Source: Nitrospira sp. | GTDB lineage: Bacteria; Nitrospirota; Nitrospiria; Nitrospirales; Nitrospiraceae | DNA length: 40,237 nt | Assembly: GCA_005239465.1 (NCBI GenBank) | Contig: SPAW01000054.1 | Coordinates: forward strand, 1 to 40,237 | Reading direction: 5' to 3' | In this document: positions 1 to 9,142 of the stretch, piece by piece | Numbering within the stretch: position 1 is the first letter of the stretch | How the letters are laid out: every line of letters starts with the position of its first letter | Made by a program: the position numbers and the translations under genes | The notes under the pieces: model-generated | Seen by the model: the letters and a program-made list of their open reading frames with translations, nothing else | What the model was told of the DNA's origin: nothing | Databases searched by the model: none

Positions 1-147
1 GGGGTGGAGATGGTGATGCCGGGGGACAACGTGAGTGTGACGGCCGAGTTGATCAGCCCAATCGCGATGGATCAGGGGCTGCGCTTCGCGGTGCGCGAGG
101 GCGGCAAGACAGTCGGCTCCGGCGTCGTGACGGAAATTCTGGCGTAA
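1..147 (+). CDS. tuf: Elongation factor Tu, C-terminal end (partial)
   Basis: The first 48 codons in frame 1 read as the last part of EF-Tu domain 3, including MVMPGDN, a LISPIAM stretch and the ending [16 protein letters not shown]. This is the very conserved tail of the GTPase that carries aminoacyl-tRNA to the ribosome. The gene begins outside the window. It sits 25 bases before rpsJ, the standard place at the end of the str operon, so the upstream sequence probably holds rpsL, rpsG and fusA. Confidence 0.95.
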   Translation, partial: GVEMVMPGDNVSVTAELISPIAMDQGLRFAVREGGKTVGSGVVTEILA

Positions 148-172
148 TGATCGGTGAATACTAGAGGGTGGC

Positions 173-487
173 ATGGTGAAGGTTGACCAAAGGATCAGAA
201 TCAGGTTGCGGGGGTTTGACTACCGAGTGCTGGATCAGTCGGTAGCGGAAATCGTTGAAACCGTTCGACGCAGTGGGGCCAGGGTGGTTGGTCCGATTCC
301 GCTCCCCACCAGGATCGAGAAAATTACAGTCCAACGGTCGACGCATGTCGACAAGAAATCTCGCGAGCAGTTTGAAATACGCACGCACAAGCGATTGCTG
401 GACATCATGGAGCCGACACCGGAAACGATGGATTCCCTGATGAAGCTGAATCTGGCCGCCGGTGTGGACGTCGAAATCAAGCTATGA
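173..487 (+). CDS. rpsJ: 30S ribosomal protein S10
   Basis: A 104-residue protein of normal S10 length with the family signature: [13 protein letters not shown] near the N-terminus, GPIPLPTR around residues 40-47 and THKRLLDI near residue 74. S10 is a head protein of the small subunit and, in many bacteria, the NusE partner in antitermination. It is the first gene of the S10 operon, directly after tuf. The ATG at 173 follows a GAGGGTGG ribosome binding site. No anomalies seen. Confidence 0.98.
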   Translation: MVKVDQRIRIRLRGFDYRVLDQSVAEIVETVRRSGARVVGPIPLPTRIEKITVQRSTHVDKKSREQFEIRTHKRLLDIMEPTPETMDSLMKLNLAAGVDVEIKL

Positions 488-515
488 CGACTGATTGCCT
501 GAAAGACGGAGACCG

Positions 516-1136
516 ATGACGAACGGGTTGCTCGGAAAAAAGTTGGGAATGACCCAAATCTTCGACGAGAGTCGCCTGACGCCGGTGACGGTGATTGAGG
601 CGGGTCCGTGCCGTGTGGTGACGGTGAAAACGAAGGAGCGCGACGGTTACGAGGCTGTTCAACTCTCCTTTGGTGAGGTCAAGGAGCGCAAGCTTTCCAA
701 GGCTGAGCTGGGCCATCTCAAGAAGAACCAAGTGCCGGCCAGTCGCGTGTTGCGCGAGTTCAAGAAGGACGGTGAAGTGACGGTCGGGCAATCGGTCACG
801 GTCGACATTTTTAAGAAGGGTGACTGGGTTGACGTGATCGGTATCTCAAAGGGCAAGGGGTTTCAGGGTGTCGTGAAGCGGCATCACTACGCTGGTGGTC
901 CGGAGTCGCACGGATCCATGTTCCACCGCGCCCCCGGTTCGATCGGCGCCAGTTCATTTCCTTCGCGCGTGTGGAAGGGGAAGACCCTGCCGGGCCATAT
1001 GGGGTCGGAGCGAGTCACTACGCAGCGATTAAAAGTAATCGAGTCGCGGCCTGATGAAAATCTCCTGTTTGTCCGTGGAGCCATTCCAGGTGCGGCAAAT
1101 GGGATCATCGTCGTTCGAAAGTCGAAGAAGGGTTAG
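516..1136 (+). CDS. rplC: 50S ribosomal protein L3
   Basis: A 206-residue L3 protein. The N-terminus [14 protein letters not shown], the [19 protein letters not shown] loop near residue 115 and the GHMGSERVT segment are family hallmarks; this loop reaches toward the peptidyl transferase centre. The open frame extends up to a TTG at 495, but the ATG at 516 has a GGAG motif (508-511) at good distance and gives the standard N-terminus, so 516 is chosen. It lies 28 bases after rpsJ and 3 bases before rplD. Confidence 0.97.
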   Translation: MTNGLLGKKLGMTQIFDESRLTPVTVIEAGPCRVVTVKTKERDGYEAVQLSFGEVKERKLSKAELGHLKKNQVPASRVLREFKKDGEVTVGQSVTVDIFKKGDWVDVIGISKGKGFQGVVKRHHYAGGPESHGSMFHRAPGSIGASSFPSRVWKGKTLPGHMGSERVTTQRLKVIESRPDENLLFVRGAIPGAANGIIVVRKSKKG

Positions 1137-1139
1137 GTC

Positions 1140-1763
1140 ATGCCCACAGTCGATGTTGTTGATTTAAAGAAAAAGAAGGTTGGAACGGTCGATCTACCGC
1201 AGGAAGTGTTCGGTTGCGAGCCCCGTGCGGTCTTGGTGCACGAGGCCGTGATTATGCAGCGAGCCTGTGAGCGTCGGGGATCGGCCTCCACATTGCGTCG
1301 CGGTGAAGTCAGTGGGTCCGGCAAGAAGCCGTGGAAACAAAAGCATACCGGGCGTGCTCGCGCCGGGTCCCTTCGTTCGCCGATCTGGCGTCACGGCGGG
1401 AGTGTCTTTGGGCCAAAGCCGAGAAGCTACGCCTATTCGATGCCGAGAAAAAAGTACCGTGCGGCGCTTCAGAGCGCTCTGTCGGCCAAAGTGGCGGAAA
1501 ACAAGTTGTTCGTCGTGTCCGATCTTTCGCTGCAACAGCCGAAGACGAAGTTGTTGGCCCAAGCGCTGGAACAATTTAGCGGAGGAGATCATGCGTTGGT
1601 CATCGTCGGACAGGTGCAGACGGATGTCTTGCAGGCTGCCAAGAACTTGGCCGCGGTGAAGGTTCTCAGCACTGATCAGTTGAATGTCTACGATATCGTT
1701 CGTGCCCGAGTGGTCGTGATTTCTGAGCGGGAACTGGGTCGCGTGAAAGAGGTCTGGTCATGA
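1140..1763 (+). CDS. rplD: 50S ribosomal protein L4
   Basis: A 207-residue L4 (L4/L1e family). The central segment with KPWKQKHTGRARAGS and RSPIWRHGG is the conserved rRNA-binding, tunnel-lining extension of L4. L4 lines the exit tunnel and in some bacteria represses its own operon; no leader attenuator can be assessed here because the operon start is far upstream. Its stop overlaps the rplW start by 4 bases, which suggests translational coupling. Confidence 0.97.
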   Translation: MPTVDVVDLKKKKVGTVDLPQEVFGCEPRAVLVHEAVIMQRACERRGSASTLRRGEVSGSGKKPWKQKHTGRARAGSLRSPIWRHGGSVFGPKPRSYAYSMPRKKYRAALQSALSAKVAENKLFVVSDLSLQQPKTKLLAQALEQFSGGDHALVIVGQVQTDVLQAAKNLAAVKVLSTDQLNVYDIVRARVVVISERELGRVKEVWS

Positions 1764-2053
1764 AAATGGATGTGCACGCGGTCCTCGTTCAGCCTCTGTT
1801 GACGGAAAAGATCACGGGACTCCGTGAAAAGACGAATACCGTCGGCTTCATTGTTCACCCTGGTGCAAATCGTGTACAGATCAAGCAGGCCGTCGAAGCG
1901 CTACTGAAGGTGAAGGTCGAGAAGGTCAATGTCATGAACGTCCGTGGAAAGATAAAGCGGCTCGGACGGTTTTCAGGAAAGCGCTCTGACTGGAAGAAGG
2001 CCTTCGTCACCCTCAAGAAGGGTGAAAAGCTTGAGATGTACGAAAGCGCCTAG
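1760..2053 (+). CDS. rplW: 50S ribosomal protein L23
   Basis: A 97-residue L23 of normal length. It begins with the typical LVQPLLTEKIT segment and has the conserved N-x-x-x-I-K-Q-A-V motif (NRVQIKQAVEALLKVKVEKV). L23 sits at the tunnel exit and is the docking site for trigger factor and signal recognition particle. The start overlaps the rplD stop (ATGA-type overlap, 1760-1763). The C-terminal segment GRFSGKRSDWKKAFVTL matches the family's YGRRKDWKKA-type ending. Confidence 0.97.
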   Translation: MKMDVHAVLVQPLLTEKITGLREKTNTVGFIVHPGANRVQIKQAVEALLKVKVEKVNVMNVRGKIKRLGRFSGKRSDWKKAFVTLKKGEKLEMYESA

Positions 2054-2081
2054 TTGAGTTCAGGAAGGTGGGACTAAGGTC

Positions 2082-2924
2082 ATGGGGTTGAAATCGTTTC
2101 GTCCAACGTCGCCTGGTCGTCGAGGCATGACGGCGGTCACGACCGAGGAGTTGACCAAGAAGAAGCCGGAGAAGTCGCTGACCTCCTTCCATCTTCGGAG
2201 CGGCGGGCGGAACAACGATGGTCGGATGACCCTCCGTTTTCGTGGGGGAGGGCATAAGCGGCTGTATCGAACGATCGATTTTCGTCGTGACAAGGTTGGG
2301 ATTTCGGCGCGTGTCGAGGCCATTGAGTACGATCCAAACCGATCTGCCCGTATTGCGTTGCTGAAGTACCGGGATGGGGAGAAGCGGTACATTCTAGCTC
2401 CGGTTGGACTGAGTCTGAACGACGAAATTCAATCGGGTCCGCAGGCTGAAATTCGGTCGGGGAATGCACTCCCGTTGGCCAGTATGCCGCTGGGAACGAT
2501 CATTCATAACATCGAATTGAAGCTTGGTAAGGGCGGACAGCTGATTCGAAGTGCCGGGGGGTTCGCTCAAGTGATGGGACGCGATGGCGATTACGTCCAG
2601 ATCCGATTGAAGTCTGGCGAAATGCGCCGAATCCTGGGGACCTGCATGTCGACGGTCGGGCAAGTCGGGAATGTTGATCACGAGAATGTCACTGTAGGCA
2701 AGGCGGGGCGGAGTCGGTGGAAGGGGAAACGGCCTCATGTTCGAGGCGTTGCCATGAATCCTGTCGACCATCCCCACGGTGGTGGTGAAGGTAAGTCAGG
2801 GCAGGGAAATCCACACCCCGTGTCGCCGTGGGGTCTCCCCACGAAGGGATACAAGACCAGACAGAACAAGAAGACGGACAAGTTCATTATCGCTCGCCGT
2901 AAGTCAGGAGTGCGCAATGCCTAG
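2082..2924 (+). CDS. rplB: 50S ribosomal protein L2
   Basis: A 280-residue L2, close to the usual 275. It carries the [13 protein letters not shown] segment, the internal [13 protein letters not shown] region and the diagnostic C-terminal [20 protein letters not shown], including the conserved histidine of the HPHGGG loop near the peptidyl transferase centre. The ATG at 2082 is preceded by an AGGAAGGTGG ribosome binding site. The last 8 bases overlap the start of rpsS. Confidence 0.98.
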   Translation: MGLKSFRPTSPGRRGMTAVTTEELTKKKPEKSLTSFHLRSGGRNNDGRMTLRFRGGGHKRLYRTIDFRRDKVGISARVEAIEYDPNRSARIALLKYRDGEKRYILAPVGLSLNDEIQSGPQAEIRSGNALPLASMPLGTIIHNIELKLGKGGQLIRSAGGFAQVMGRDGDYVQIRLKSGEMRRILGTCMSTVGQVGNVDHENVTVGKAGRSRWKGKRPHVRGVAMNPVDHPHGGGEGKSGQGNPHPVSPWGLPTKGYKTRQNKKTDKFIIARRKSGVRNA

Positions 2925-3204
2925 ATCGATCAGTAAGGGCGCATTTGTTGATGGCCATCTGCTCAAGAAAGTTGAGCAGATGAATCAGACGAAGGATCGG
3001 AGGCTGATTAAGACCTGGTCGCGACGGTCAACGGTCGTTCCCGACATGATTGGCCATACGTTCGCGGTCCACAACGGCAAGAGATTTATTCCCGTGTTCG
3101 TGACCGAGAATATGGTGGGCCACAAGCTGGGCGAGTTTGCTCCAACCCGGTTCTTCAAGGGGCACGGCCAGGCCAGAACAGAAAAAGCTGTCGCGCTGAA
3201 ATAG
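2917..3204 (+). CDS. rpsS: 30S ribosomal protein S19
   Basis: A 95-residue S19. [34 protein letters not shown] and the ending [14 protein letters not shown] match the family exactly. The open frame extends 46 codons upstream, but those lie inside rplB; the ATG at 2917, preceded by CAGGAG, gives the canonical N-terminus. The start is 8 bases inside rplB. S19 binds the head of 16S rRNA together with S13, which is encoded later in this window. Confidence 0.97.
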   Translation: MPRSISKGAFVDGHLLKKVEQMNQTKDRRLIKTWSRRSTVVPDMIGHTFAVHNGKRFIPVFVTENMVGHKLGEFAPTRFFKGHGQARTEKAVALK

Positions 3205-3286
3205 GGAGGTCAATGATCATTCGTCAAGTGTCATTCGCGTGCGGCGTCTCTTTCAATGACCACTGACCTGTGACAGGACCGCAAAG

Positions 3287-3643
3287 ATGACTGAAGCACA
3301 TGCGATTCTCAGATTTGTTCGTGTCGCGCCGCGCAAGGCCATGCCGGTGGTCGACATGATTCGTGGGCAACAAGTACCGATGGCGCTGGCGATGCTGAAG
3401 CACACGCCGCGGCACGCGGCGCGCGTGGTTGAAAAAATCCTCCGTTCCGCCGTGGCTAATGCCGAACAGAAGGAAATGGGAGACAGCGAGTCGATGGTCA
3501 TCTCCAAGGCCTTCGTCAACTGCGGCCCAACGTATAAGCGATTTCGCGCCAGGTCATTGGGCCGCGCCAACGCGATCCAGAAACGGACCAGCCATATCAC
3601 TGTCGTGGTGGCGGCGCCGACGATTCAAGGCAAGAAGAAGTAG
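3287..3643 (+). CDS. rplV: 50S ribosomal protein L22
   Basis: A 118-residue L22. The N-terminal ARFVRVAPRKA-like segment (LRFVRVAPRKAMPVVDMIRG), the VEKILRSAVANAE helix and the C-terminal tunnel loop (RARGRA-like, here RFRARSLGRANAIQKRTSHI) identify it. The loop tip lines the exit tunnel and is the site of macrolide resistance changes in other bacteria. The 82-base gap before it is the longest in this part of the operon and shows no hairpin that I can see. Start ATG at 3287. Confidence 0.97.
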   Translation: MTEAHAILRFVRVAPRKAMPVVDMIRGQQVPMALAMLKHTPRHAARVVEKILRSAVANAEQKEMGDSESMVISKAFVNCGPTYKRFRARSLGRANAIQKRTSHITVVVAAPTIQGKKK

Positions 3644-3680
3644 AGCACATTCAGTTACCGTTCACTGAGGCATACGTCGT

Positions 3681-4352
3681 ATGGGTCAGAAAACACATCC
3701 AATAGGTTATCGACTGGGCTACAACTATACCTGGAACTCTCGCTGGTACGCCGGCAAGGACTATGCCAAGCTGCTTCATCAGGACATCAAGATCCGGAAG
3801 ATGGTCAAAGGCAAGCTCTATCATGCTGGTGTGTCGAAGGTTGAGATTGAGCGATCGGGGGATCAAACCCGAGTGATCATTCACACAGCTCGCCCAGGCA
3901 TCATCATCGGTCGCAAGGGCGCGGAAGTCGACAAGCTCAAGGCTGATCTTGAAAAGCAATATGGGGGCCAGGTCTACATTACCGTGAAGGAAATTAAGAA
4001 GCCTGAGCTTGATGCGCAGCTTGTCAGCGAGAATGTCGCGACGCAGCTTGAAAAGCGGGTGGCCTTTCGACGGGCCATGAAGCGCAGTGTCCAGTCAGCC
4101 CTTCGGCTTGGTGCTCAGGGGATTAAAATTATGGTGGCCGGTCGCTTGGGCGGTGCAGAAATCGCGCGGACCGAATGGTATCGCGAAGGGCGCGTGCCTC
4201 TGCATACCCTTCGCGCCGAAATAGACTATGGATTTGCCGAGGCTCACACCACCATGGGACAGATCGGTGTGAAGACGTGGATTTACAAGGGGGAGCTTCT
4301 TCCCGCCCAGCCAATGAAGTCCGAATCAATTCTGGACCGTCGGTTTGGGTAA
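3681..4352 (+). CDS. rpsC: 30S ribosomal protein S3
   Basis: A 223-residue S3. It starts [13 protein letters not shown], contains the KH RNA-binding motif with the invariant IIIGRKGAE loop near residue 75, and a C-terminal domain with [13 protein letters not shown] and [15 protein letters not shown]3 is at the mRNA entry tunnel. It follows rplV by 37 bases and precedes rplP by 12. No oddities were found. Confidence 0.98.
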   Translation: MGQKTHPIGYRLGYNYTWNSRWYAGKDYAKLLHQDIKIRKMVKGKLYHAGVSKVEIERSGDQTRVIIHTARPGIIIGRKGAEVDKLKADLEKQYGGQVYITVKEIKKPELDAQLVSENVATQLEKRVAFRRAMKRSVQSALRLGAQGIKIMVAGRLGGAEIARTEWYREGRVPLHTLRAEIDYGFAEAHTTMGQIGVKTWIYKGELLPAQPMKSESILDRRFG

Positions 4353-4364
4353 GGAGATCAAGCT

Positions 4365-4781
4365 GTGTTAGCGCCAAAGAAAGTGAAGTTCAGAAAAATG
4401 CAGAAGGGCCGCATGAGAGGTAAGGCCTATCGTGGCGGACAGATTACGCTGGGGGAGTTCGGTCTGAAGGCATTGGAGCCGGGCTGGGTCACGAGCCGCC
4501 AGATGGAAGCCGCGCGTATTGCGATCACTCGCTATGTGAAGCGAGGCGGGCAGGTTTGGACGCGCATTTTCCCTGATAAACCCATCACGAAGAAGCCGGC
4601 GGAGACTCGAATGGGCAAAGGGAAAGGCAATCCTGAGTACTGGGTCGCTGTCGTAAAACCAGGCCGGATTCTCTATGAGATGGACGGTGTCACTCCTGAG
4701 ATTGCGCGTGAGGCCTTTCGTCTCGCGTCGCACAAGTTGCCTGTTGCCACCAAGCTTGTCGTTCGGGGAGAGTTTGGTTGA
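4365..4781 (+). CDS. rplP: 50S ribosomal protein L16
   Basis: A 138-residue L16 that starts at GTG (4365) after a good AAGGAG site at 4351-4356. Family segments include [34 protein letters not shown] and the [21 protein letters not shown] loop, which approaches the A-site tRNA. Arginine 81 of E. coli L16, target of a hydroxylase, lies in this loop; its counterpart appears to be the R of the TRMGKG motif. The GTG start matches the usual N-terminus after one replaced residue (MLAPKK). Confidence 0.97.
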   Translation: MLAPKKVKFRKMQKGRMRGKAYRGGQITLGEFGLKALEPGWVTSRQMEAARIAITRYVKRGGQVWTRIFPDKPITKKPAETRMGKGKGNPEYWVAVVKPGRILYEMDGVTPEIAREAFRLASHKLPVATKLVVRGEFG

Positions 4782-4812
4782 GACGTTCAGACGTGAGTGA
4801 GGAGCAGAGGAC

Positions 4813-5031
4813 ATGGCGTTGGATCTGAAAGAGCTGCGACAACTAACTGGGCCTGAGCTCGCGGAAAAAGAAAAACAGCTCGTGCAGGAACTGTTCAATC
4901 TTCGCTTTCAGTTCGGTACCGGGCGTCTCGAAAATCCCATGCAGATTCGAAAAACGAAACGAGATATCGCCAGGCTGAAGACGGTGATGACCGAGGTGTC
5001 CAAGAAAGACGCGAAGGCTAAAGGATTGTGA
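4813..5031 (+). CDS. rpmC: 50S ribosomal protein L29
   Basis: A 72-residue L29, helical hairpin family. The N-terminal [29 protein letters not shown] and the later [18 protein letters not shown] are the two conserved helices. L29 lies beside L23 at the tunnel exit. An AGGAGCAGAGG site precedes the ATG. The stop codon overlaps a potential GTG start of rpsQ. Confidence 0.96.
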   Translation: MALDLKELRQLTGPELAEKEKQLVQELFNLRFQFGTGRLENPMQIRKTKRDIARLKTVMTEVSKKDAKAKGL

Positions 5032-5033
5032 CT

Positions 5034-5321
5034 ATGACGCATGGGGCCGTGAAACAACGCGAGAGGGTTGGTCGTGTGCTCAGTAACAAGATGAACAAGA
5101 CCGTCGTCGTGGCGGTCGAGCGATCGGTGATCCATCCGGTCTATCGAAAAGTCTTGCGACGGGTCACGAAGATGAAGGCGCATGACGAGCAGAATATGTG
5201 TCGGATCGGAGATCAAGTTCGCATGGTCGAGACTCGCCCGATCAGCAAGGACAAGCATTGGCGTGTCGTCGAAGTCATTAAAAATGGCGGGCGGACTGAT
5301 CAAGGGCGTGGCGGGACGTAA
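5034..5321 (+). CDS. rpsQ: 30S ribosomal protein S17
   Basis: S17, 95 residues from the ATG at 5034. OB-fold protein with the family motifs [18 protein letters not shown] and [19 protein letters not shown], plus the C-terminal [20 protein letters not shown] at 5028 is also in frame and overlaps the rpmC stop; the AAGGA at 5021-5025 is too close to that GTG (3 bases) and better placed for the ATG, so 5034 is preferred. The difference is only two residues. Confidence 0.95.
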   Translation: MTHGAVKQRERVGRVLSNKMNKTVVVAVERSVIHPVYRKVLRRVTKMKAHDEQNMCRIGDQVRMVETRPISKDKHWRVVEVIKNGGRTDQGRGGT

Positions 5322-5336
5322 GGGAAGATCCGGCAC

Positions 5337-5705
5337 ATGATTCAGAGCTATACCTACATGGATGTGGCCGATAACTCCGGAGCGAAGCAGGCGATGTGCT
5401 TCCATGTCCTCGGGGGAACGAGGCGGCGCTACGCATCATTGGGCGATATCGTCGTCGTGGCCGTCAAGGAAGCCATCCCGCAAGCGAGCGTGAAAAAGGG
5501 TGATGTCAGCCGCGCGGTCATCGTGCGGACGACCAAGGAAGTCCGGCGTGAAGATGGGTCATATATTAAGTTCGATCGGAACGCCTGTGTCTTGATCAAT
5601 AAAGACGGGGAGCCGGTTGGAACCCGTATTTTTGGTCCGGTCGCGCGTGAATTGCGTTGGAAGAAATTCATGAAGATCATTTCCCTGGCGCCTGAGGTGT
5701 TGTAG
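5337..5705 (+). CDS. rplN: 50S ribosomal protein L14
   Basis: A 122-residue L14, the exact family length. [17 protein letters not shown], the [10 protein letters not shown] segment and [18 protein letters not shown] match the family, as does the ending [13 protein letters not shown]14 contacts 16S rRNA through an intersubunit bridge and is the binding site of the silencing factor RsfS. It follows rpsQ by 15 bases. Confidence 0.98.
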   Translation: MIQSYTYMDVADNSGAKQAMCFHVLGGTRRRYASLGDIVVVAVKEAIPQASVKKGDVSRAVIVRTTKEVRREDGSYIKFDRNACVLINKDGEPVGTRIFGPVARELRWKKFMKIISLAPEVL

Positions 5706-5715
5706 GGGCGAGTGA

Positions 5716-6057
5716 GTGGGGGACGCTGTGCAGGCACTTCGTAAGAGCAGAATTCGAAAAGGTGATACGGTTGTCGTGATCTCGGGCCGTGAACGGGGGA
5801 AGTCCGGGAAGGTCCTTTCGGTCGACCTGGGCGCGGGTAAAGTGATCGTGGAAAAACTGAATATCATCAAGCGGCACACGAAGCCGAATCAAAAGGCCAA
5901 GCAGGGTGGAATTCTTGAGCGAGAAGCCTCTCTCCAGATTTCCAATGTCATGTTCTTCTGTCCCGTCACGCAGAAACCGACGAGGGTGGGAGTTCGCACG
6001 TTGGAAGATGGCCGGCGAGTGCGCTTTAGTAAAAAATCGAACGAGACAATTGAATAG
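5716..6057 (+). CDS. rplX: 50S ribosomal protein L24
   Basis: L24, 113 residues from GTG 5716. The KOW motif (IRKGDTVVVISGRERGKSGKVL) is near the N-terminus, followed by NIIKRHTKPNQ and a DGRRVRFSKKSNE ending. A second GTG at 5728 would give 109 residues and is also supported by a G-rich site (5718-5722); I cannot choose firmly between them. L24 is one of the first proteins to bind 23S rRNA during assembly. Confidence 0.95.
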   Translation: MGDAVQALRKSRIRKGDTVVVISGRERGKSGKVLSVDLGAGKVIVEKLNIIKRHTKPNQKAKQGGILEREASLQISNVMFFCPVTQKPTRVGVRTLEDGRRVRFSKKSNETIE

Positions 6058-6072
6058 GGTGAGGAGTGAGGA

Positions 6073-6723
6073 ATGGCGAAGGTAGAAAAAGGCCGTCCTG
6101 GCAAACCGTCAGAGCGAAAACCTGCGAAGAAGGAGAGCTCGGCTCCGCAACAGTTGGATCAAGGAAGCGAAGAATCGAAGTTCCGGCCACGGCTTCGCGA
6201 CATGTATCAGCAACAGGTGGTGCCGGTGCTCATGAAAGAGTTCGGCTACAAGAATGTCATGCAGGTGCCCAAGCTCGAGCGTGTGGTGTTGAACGTCGGG
6301 ATGGGAGAGGCAATTCAGAACGTGAAGTTGCTGGAGAGTGCGGTGACCGAATTGGGGACAATCACAGGGCAGAAACCTGTAGTCACCCGTGCCAAGAAGG
6401 CCATTGCCGGCTTCAAGTTGCGGCAGGGCTTGCCGATCGGCGCCAAGGTGACTCTCCGTAGTCGTCGGATGTACGAATTTTTCGATCGGCTGGTTACGCT
6501 GGCGCTCCCGCGAATCCGTGACTTCCGCGGCGTCTCACCGAAAGCGTTTGATGGTCGTGGGAATTATACGTTCGGTTTGAAAGAGCAATTAATTTTCCCT
6601 GAGATCAAGTATGACGAAGTTGCATCTATCCATGGCATGGACATTACGATTGTGACGACAGCCAGGACGAATGATGAGGGGAAAGCCCTCTTGAAGCATC
6701 TTGGTATGCCGTTCCGCACGTAG
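6073..6723 (+). CDS. rplE: 50S ribosomal protein L5 with N-terminal extension
   Basis: The C-terminal 180 residues are a normal L5: [27 protein letters not shown]-type start (here residues 54 onward), [19 protein letters not shown] and the ending [12 protein letters not shown]. It binds 5S rRNA in the central protuberance. The unusual part is residues 1-36, a lysine-, proline- and serine-rich low-complexity segment, making the protein 216 residues against about 180 for the family. The ATG at 6073 follows a strong GAGGAGTGAGGA site, so the extension seems to be translated. No equally good internal start was found. Confidence 0.96.
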   Translation: MAKVEKGRPGKPSERKPAKKESSAPQQLDQGSEESKFRPRLRDMYQQQVVPVLMKEFGYKNVMQVPKLERVVLNVGMGEAIQNVKLLESAVTELGTITGQKPVVTRAKKAIAGFKLRQGLPIGAKVTLRSRRMYEFFDRLVTLALPRIRDFRGVSPKAFDGRGNYTFGLKEQLIFPEIKYDEVASIHGMDITIVTTARTNDEGKALLKHLGMPFRT

Positions 6724-6768
6724 CGGCAGCCGGATCCTGGTGGCGTCTGTTGAACAGGAGGAGTGCTC

Positions 6769-6954
6769 GTGTCACGATTAGCGCTGAGAAATAAGGCGGC
6801 AACAAAGCAAAAGTTCACTTGCCGGAGCTATCACCGGTGCGGCGTATGTGGCCGCGTACGGGGATATCTTCGCCGGTTTCGGATGTGCAGAATCTGTTTT
6901 CGGTTTTTGAGTCTCCGTGGGGAGATTCCTGGTGTGCGGAAGTCAAGTTGGTAG
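6769..6954 (+). CDS. rpsZ: 30S ribosomal protein S14, zinc-binding type
   Basis: A 61-residue short S14 (type Z), with two CxxC motifs (CGVC and CRIC) that bind one zinc ion, and the conserved ending [12 protein letters not shown]. The GTG at 6769 lies 7 bases after a perfect AGGAGG (6756-6761) and gives exactly the family length. A GTG at 6763 is too close to the site. Many bacteria name this gene rpsN. It stands alone between rplE and rpsH as in the canonical spc order. Confidence 0.95.
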   Translation: MSRLALRNKAATKQKFTCRSYHRCGVCGRVRGYLRRFRMCRICFRFLSLRGEIPGVRKSSW

Positions 6955-7005
6955 CGGACGAATCGTCACGCGGCAGATTGTCTTAGGAAGGTAGAAGGAT
7001 ACAGC

Positions 7006-7401
7006 ATGGTTACTGATCCAATTGGCGATCTACTTGTTCGGTTGAGGAATGGCTCCCAGCGCCGTCATGAGACGATTGCCGTTCCGGCCTCAAGGTTAAA
7101 ACGTGCGATCCTGGAGATCTTGAAGAAGGAAGGCTACGTTGACGCGATTGAAGACGGGGTTCAGGACGGCCATCCCATTCTCAATGTCCAGTTGCGATAC
7201 GTGGGCGAAGGACAGCCCATGATTACGGGGTTGGCGCGGATCAGCAAGCCTGGACGTCGGGTTTATGTTGGGAGTAAGGACATTTCGAAGGTCCGAAACG
7301 GGATCGGCATGTCCATCCTCTCAACCTCGAAAGGCATCATGACCGATCAAGAGTCTCGCCGGAATAAACTGGGCGGCGAGATACTTTGTACGGTTTGGTA
7401 G
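7006..7401 (+). CDS. rpsH: 30S ribosomal protein S8
   Basis: A 131-residue S8. DPIGDLLVRLRNG at the N-terminus, and the C-terminal signature GIGMSILSTSKGIMTDQESRR, which contains the rRNA-contacting STSKG element, define it. S8 is the primary binder of the central domain of 16S rRNA and the translational repressor of the spc operon in E. coli; no matching mRNA structure was verified here. The ATG at 7006 follows an AGGAAGG site. Confidence 0.97.
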   Translation: MVTDPIGDLLVRLRNGSQRRHETIAVPASRLKRAILEILKKEGYVDAIEDGVQDGHPILNVQLRYVGEGQPMITGLARISKPGRRVYVGSKDISKVRNGIGMSILSTSKGIMTDQESRRNKLGGEILCTVW

Positions 7402-7442
7402 GTAGTTTGAGCATTCACGACAGCGGAGAGGCGTAAAAGACA

Positions 7443-7979
7443 ATGTCACGGATTGGGAAAAAGCCGATAGCGATTCCAGGTGGGGTGGAAGTAAAAGTGG
7501 CTGGATCGACCGTGTCTATCAAGGGCCCCTTGGGGAAGTTGGATTGGTCTCTTGTGCAGGGGGTTGGTGTTGCGGTTGATAATGGCCAAGTTGTCGTGAG
7601 CCGGTCCAGCGACGATCGAAAGCTGCGGGCTTTGCACGGTCTTGTCCGTGCGGAACTGAACAACATGATCCATGGTGTTACGAAGGGCTACGAAAAATCG
7701 CTGGAAATAACCGGAGTTGGCTATAAGACGCAGATCCAGGGCCGGACGATGAGCTTCAACGTCGGTTATATCAATCCCGTCGTCTATCAGGTTCCAGCAG
7801 GAATCGATGTGAAGGTGGATAAGCAGACCCTTATCAATATCAAGGGGGCCGATAAGCGATTAGTCGGGCAAGTGGCGGCGAATCTCAGGGCGATTAAGCC
7901 GCCCGATGTGTATAAGCAAAAGGGTGTTCGCTACATGGGTGAAGTGTTGCGGAAGAAGGAAGGCAAGACAGGGAAGTAG
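7443..7979 (+). CDS. rplF: 50S ribosomal protein L6
   Basis: A 178-residue L6 with the usual duplicated fold. MSRIGKKPIAIPGGVEV and the internal MIHGVTKGYEKSLEITGVGYK are typical, and the C-terminal rRNA-binding motif KPPDVYKQKGVRYMGEVLRKKEGKTGK is fully conserved (a PYKGKGI-type motif, here VYKQKGV). L6 lies near the factor-binding site. It is 41 bases after rpsH and 9 bases before rplR. Confidence 0.97.
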   Translation: MSRIGKKPIAIPGGVEVKVAGSTVSIKGPLGKLDWSLVQGVGVAVDNGQVVVSRSSDDRKLRALHGLVRAELNNMIHGVTKGYEKSLEITGVGYKTQIQGRTMSFNVGYINPVVYQVPAGIDVKVDKQTLINIKGADKRLVGQVAANLRAIKPPDVYKQKGVRYMGEVLRKKEGKTGK

Positions 7980-7988
7980 GAACCGACG

Positions 7989-8354
7989 ATGAATACTGCT
8001 GAAAAAGTACGACAACTTGAACGGCGGCGCCAACGTGTGCGTCACGTCATTATGGGAACGGCGGTACGGCCCCGCCTGAATGTGTTCCGGAGCAGCTCCC
8101 ATATCTATGCTCAGATTATCGATGACATCAAGGGAACGACGCTCGCGGCAGCGTCCTCGCTCGATAAGTCGTTGCGGAAATCACTTAAATCGACCGGGAG
8201 CATTGAGGCGGCGAAGGCGGTGGGAAAGTTGATTGCTGATCGAGCGAAGGCCGCCAAGGTAAGCGCCGTGGTCTTTGATCGTGGAGGACGGATGTATCAC
8301 GGTCGGATCAAGGCTCTCGCTGATGCATCGCGCGAAGGGGGACTTCAATTTTAA
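7989..8354 (+). CDS. rplR: 50S ribosomal protein L18
   Basis: A 121-residue L18. [20 protein letters not shown] near residue 25, the [14 protein letters not shown] helix and the [17 protein letters not shown] ending are diagnostic. With L5 and 5S rRNA it builds the central protuberance; both proteins are in this operon. The N-terminus is basic, as usual. No oddity was seen. Confidence 0.97.
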   Translation: MNTAEKVRQLERRRQRVRHVIMGTAVRPRLNVFRSSSHIYAQIIDDIKGTTLAAASSLDKSLRKSLKSTGSIEAAKAVGKLIADRAKAAKVSAVVFDRGGRMYHGRIKALADASREGGLQF

Positions 8355-8414
8355 GCTGGTTAATCCTATTAGGCCCACTGATTCAGAGTGGGAAGGAAAG
8401 AAGAGAGGCGCTGC

Positions 8415-8924
8415 GTGCGAGTCAATCCTGATGAACTCAGCCTGAAAGACAAAGTCGTCTTCATCAACCGCGTGGCGAAGGTGGTAAAGGGCGGCAAGCG
8501 GTTTAACTTCTGCGCGCTGGTCGTCGTCGGTGACGGCCATGGTTGGGTTGGGATCGGAAAAGGGAAAGCCGCCGAAGTCCCGGTTGCCATTTCAAAGGCC
8601 GTCGAGCAAGCTAAGAAACACCTCGTTCACGTCCCGCTCAAGGGCGGATCAATCCCGCATGAAGTACATGGCCTCTTCGGCGGTGAACATGTGTTGCTCA
8701 AGCCGGCCGTCGATGGGACTGGGATTATCGCCGGTGGCGCGGTTCGCGCCGTGGTGGAATTAGTCGGCGCCCATAATGTTATTTCAAAGACACTTGGCCG
8801 AGGGAACCCCTTCAATACGGTCCGGGCGACGCTTGATGGCCTCATGCAATTGAGAAATCCGGATGAAGTACTTCGCCTCCGCCGACAGCCAGCAGCAGAG
8901 CGACATGAAAGGGCGACAGTGTAA
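8415..8924 (+). CDS. rpsE: 30S ribosomal protein S5
   Basis: S5, 169 residues from the GTG at 8415. The N-terminal double-stranded RNA-binding domain shows [20 protein letters not shown] and the C-terminal domain shows [15 protein letters not shown] and a [19 protein letters not shown] helix. The frame is open to a GTG at 8388, which would add nine residues, but GAGAGG at 8403-8408 is well placed only for 8415. S5 guards decoding accuracy; known ram and spectinomycin sites lie in this family. The stop overlaps the rpmD start (TAATG). Confidence 0.95.
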   Translation: MRVNPDELSLKDKVVFINRVAKVVKGGKRFNFCALVVVGDGHGWVGIGKGKAAEVPVAISKAVEQAKKHLVHVPLKGGSIPHEVHGLFGGEHVLLKPAVDGTGIIAGGAVRAVVELVGAHNVISKTLGRGNPFNTVRATLDGLMQLRNPDEVLRLRRQPAAERHERATV

Positions 8925-9142
8925 TGGGCCCTGAAAAGGGATCCAAAACCAGCAAGCCGGGGGCTCAAGGCGTTCGGGTGACGCTGAAGCGCAGCCCCAT
9001 TGGGACGCCGGAACGGCATCGTCTCGTCCTACGTGGTCTTGGTCTCCGACACATCCGCCAGACCGCCGTCCATCCGGACACACCCCAGGTTCGCGGGATG
9101 ATTCAAAAAGTGGGCTATCTGCTTGAGGTTGGGAAGCCATGA
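8924..9142 (+). CDS. rpmD: 50S ribosomal protein L30
   Basis: A 72-residue L30. The core [26 protein letters not shown] followed by [21 protein letters not shown] matches the family. A glycine/lysine-rich extension of about 15 residues precedes the core; most L30 proteins are near 60 residues. It overlaps rpsE at its start and rplO at its end, which suggests coupled translation. Confidence 0.95.
   Translation: MGPEKGSKTSKPGAQGVRVTLKRSPIGTPERHRLVLRGLGLRHIRQTAVHPDTPQVRGMIQKVGYLLEVGKP

Noticed and set aside
2779-2916. Upstream extension of rpsS
   Set aside because: It lies within rplB, and the internal ATG with CAGGAG gives the canonical S19 start.
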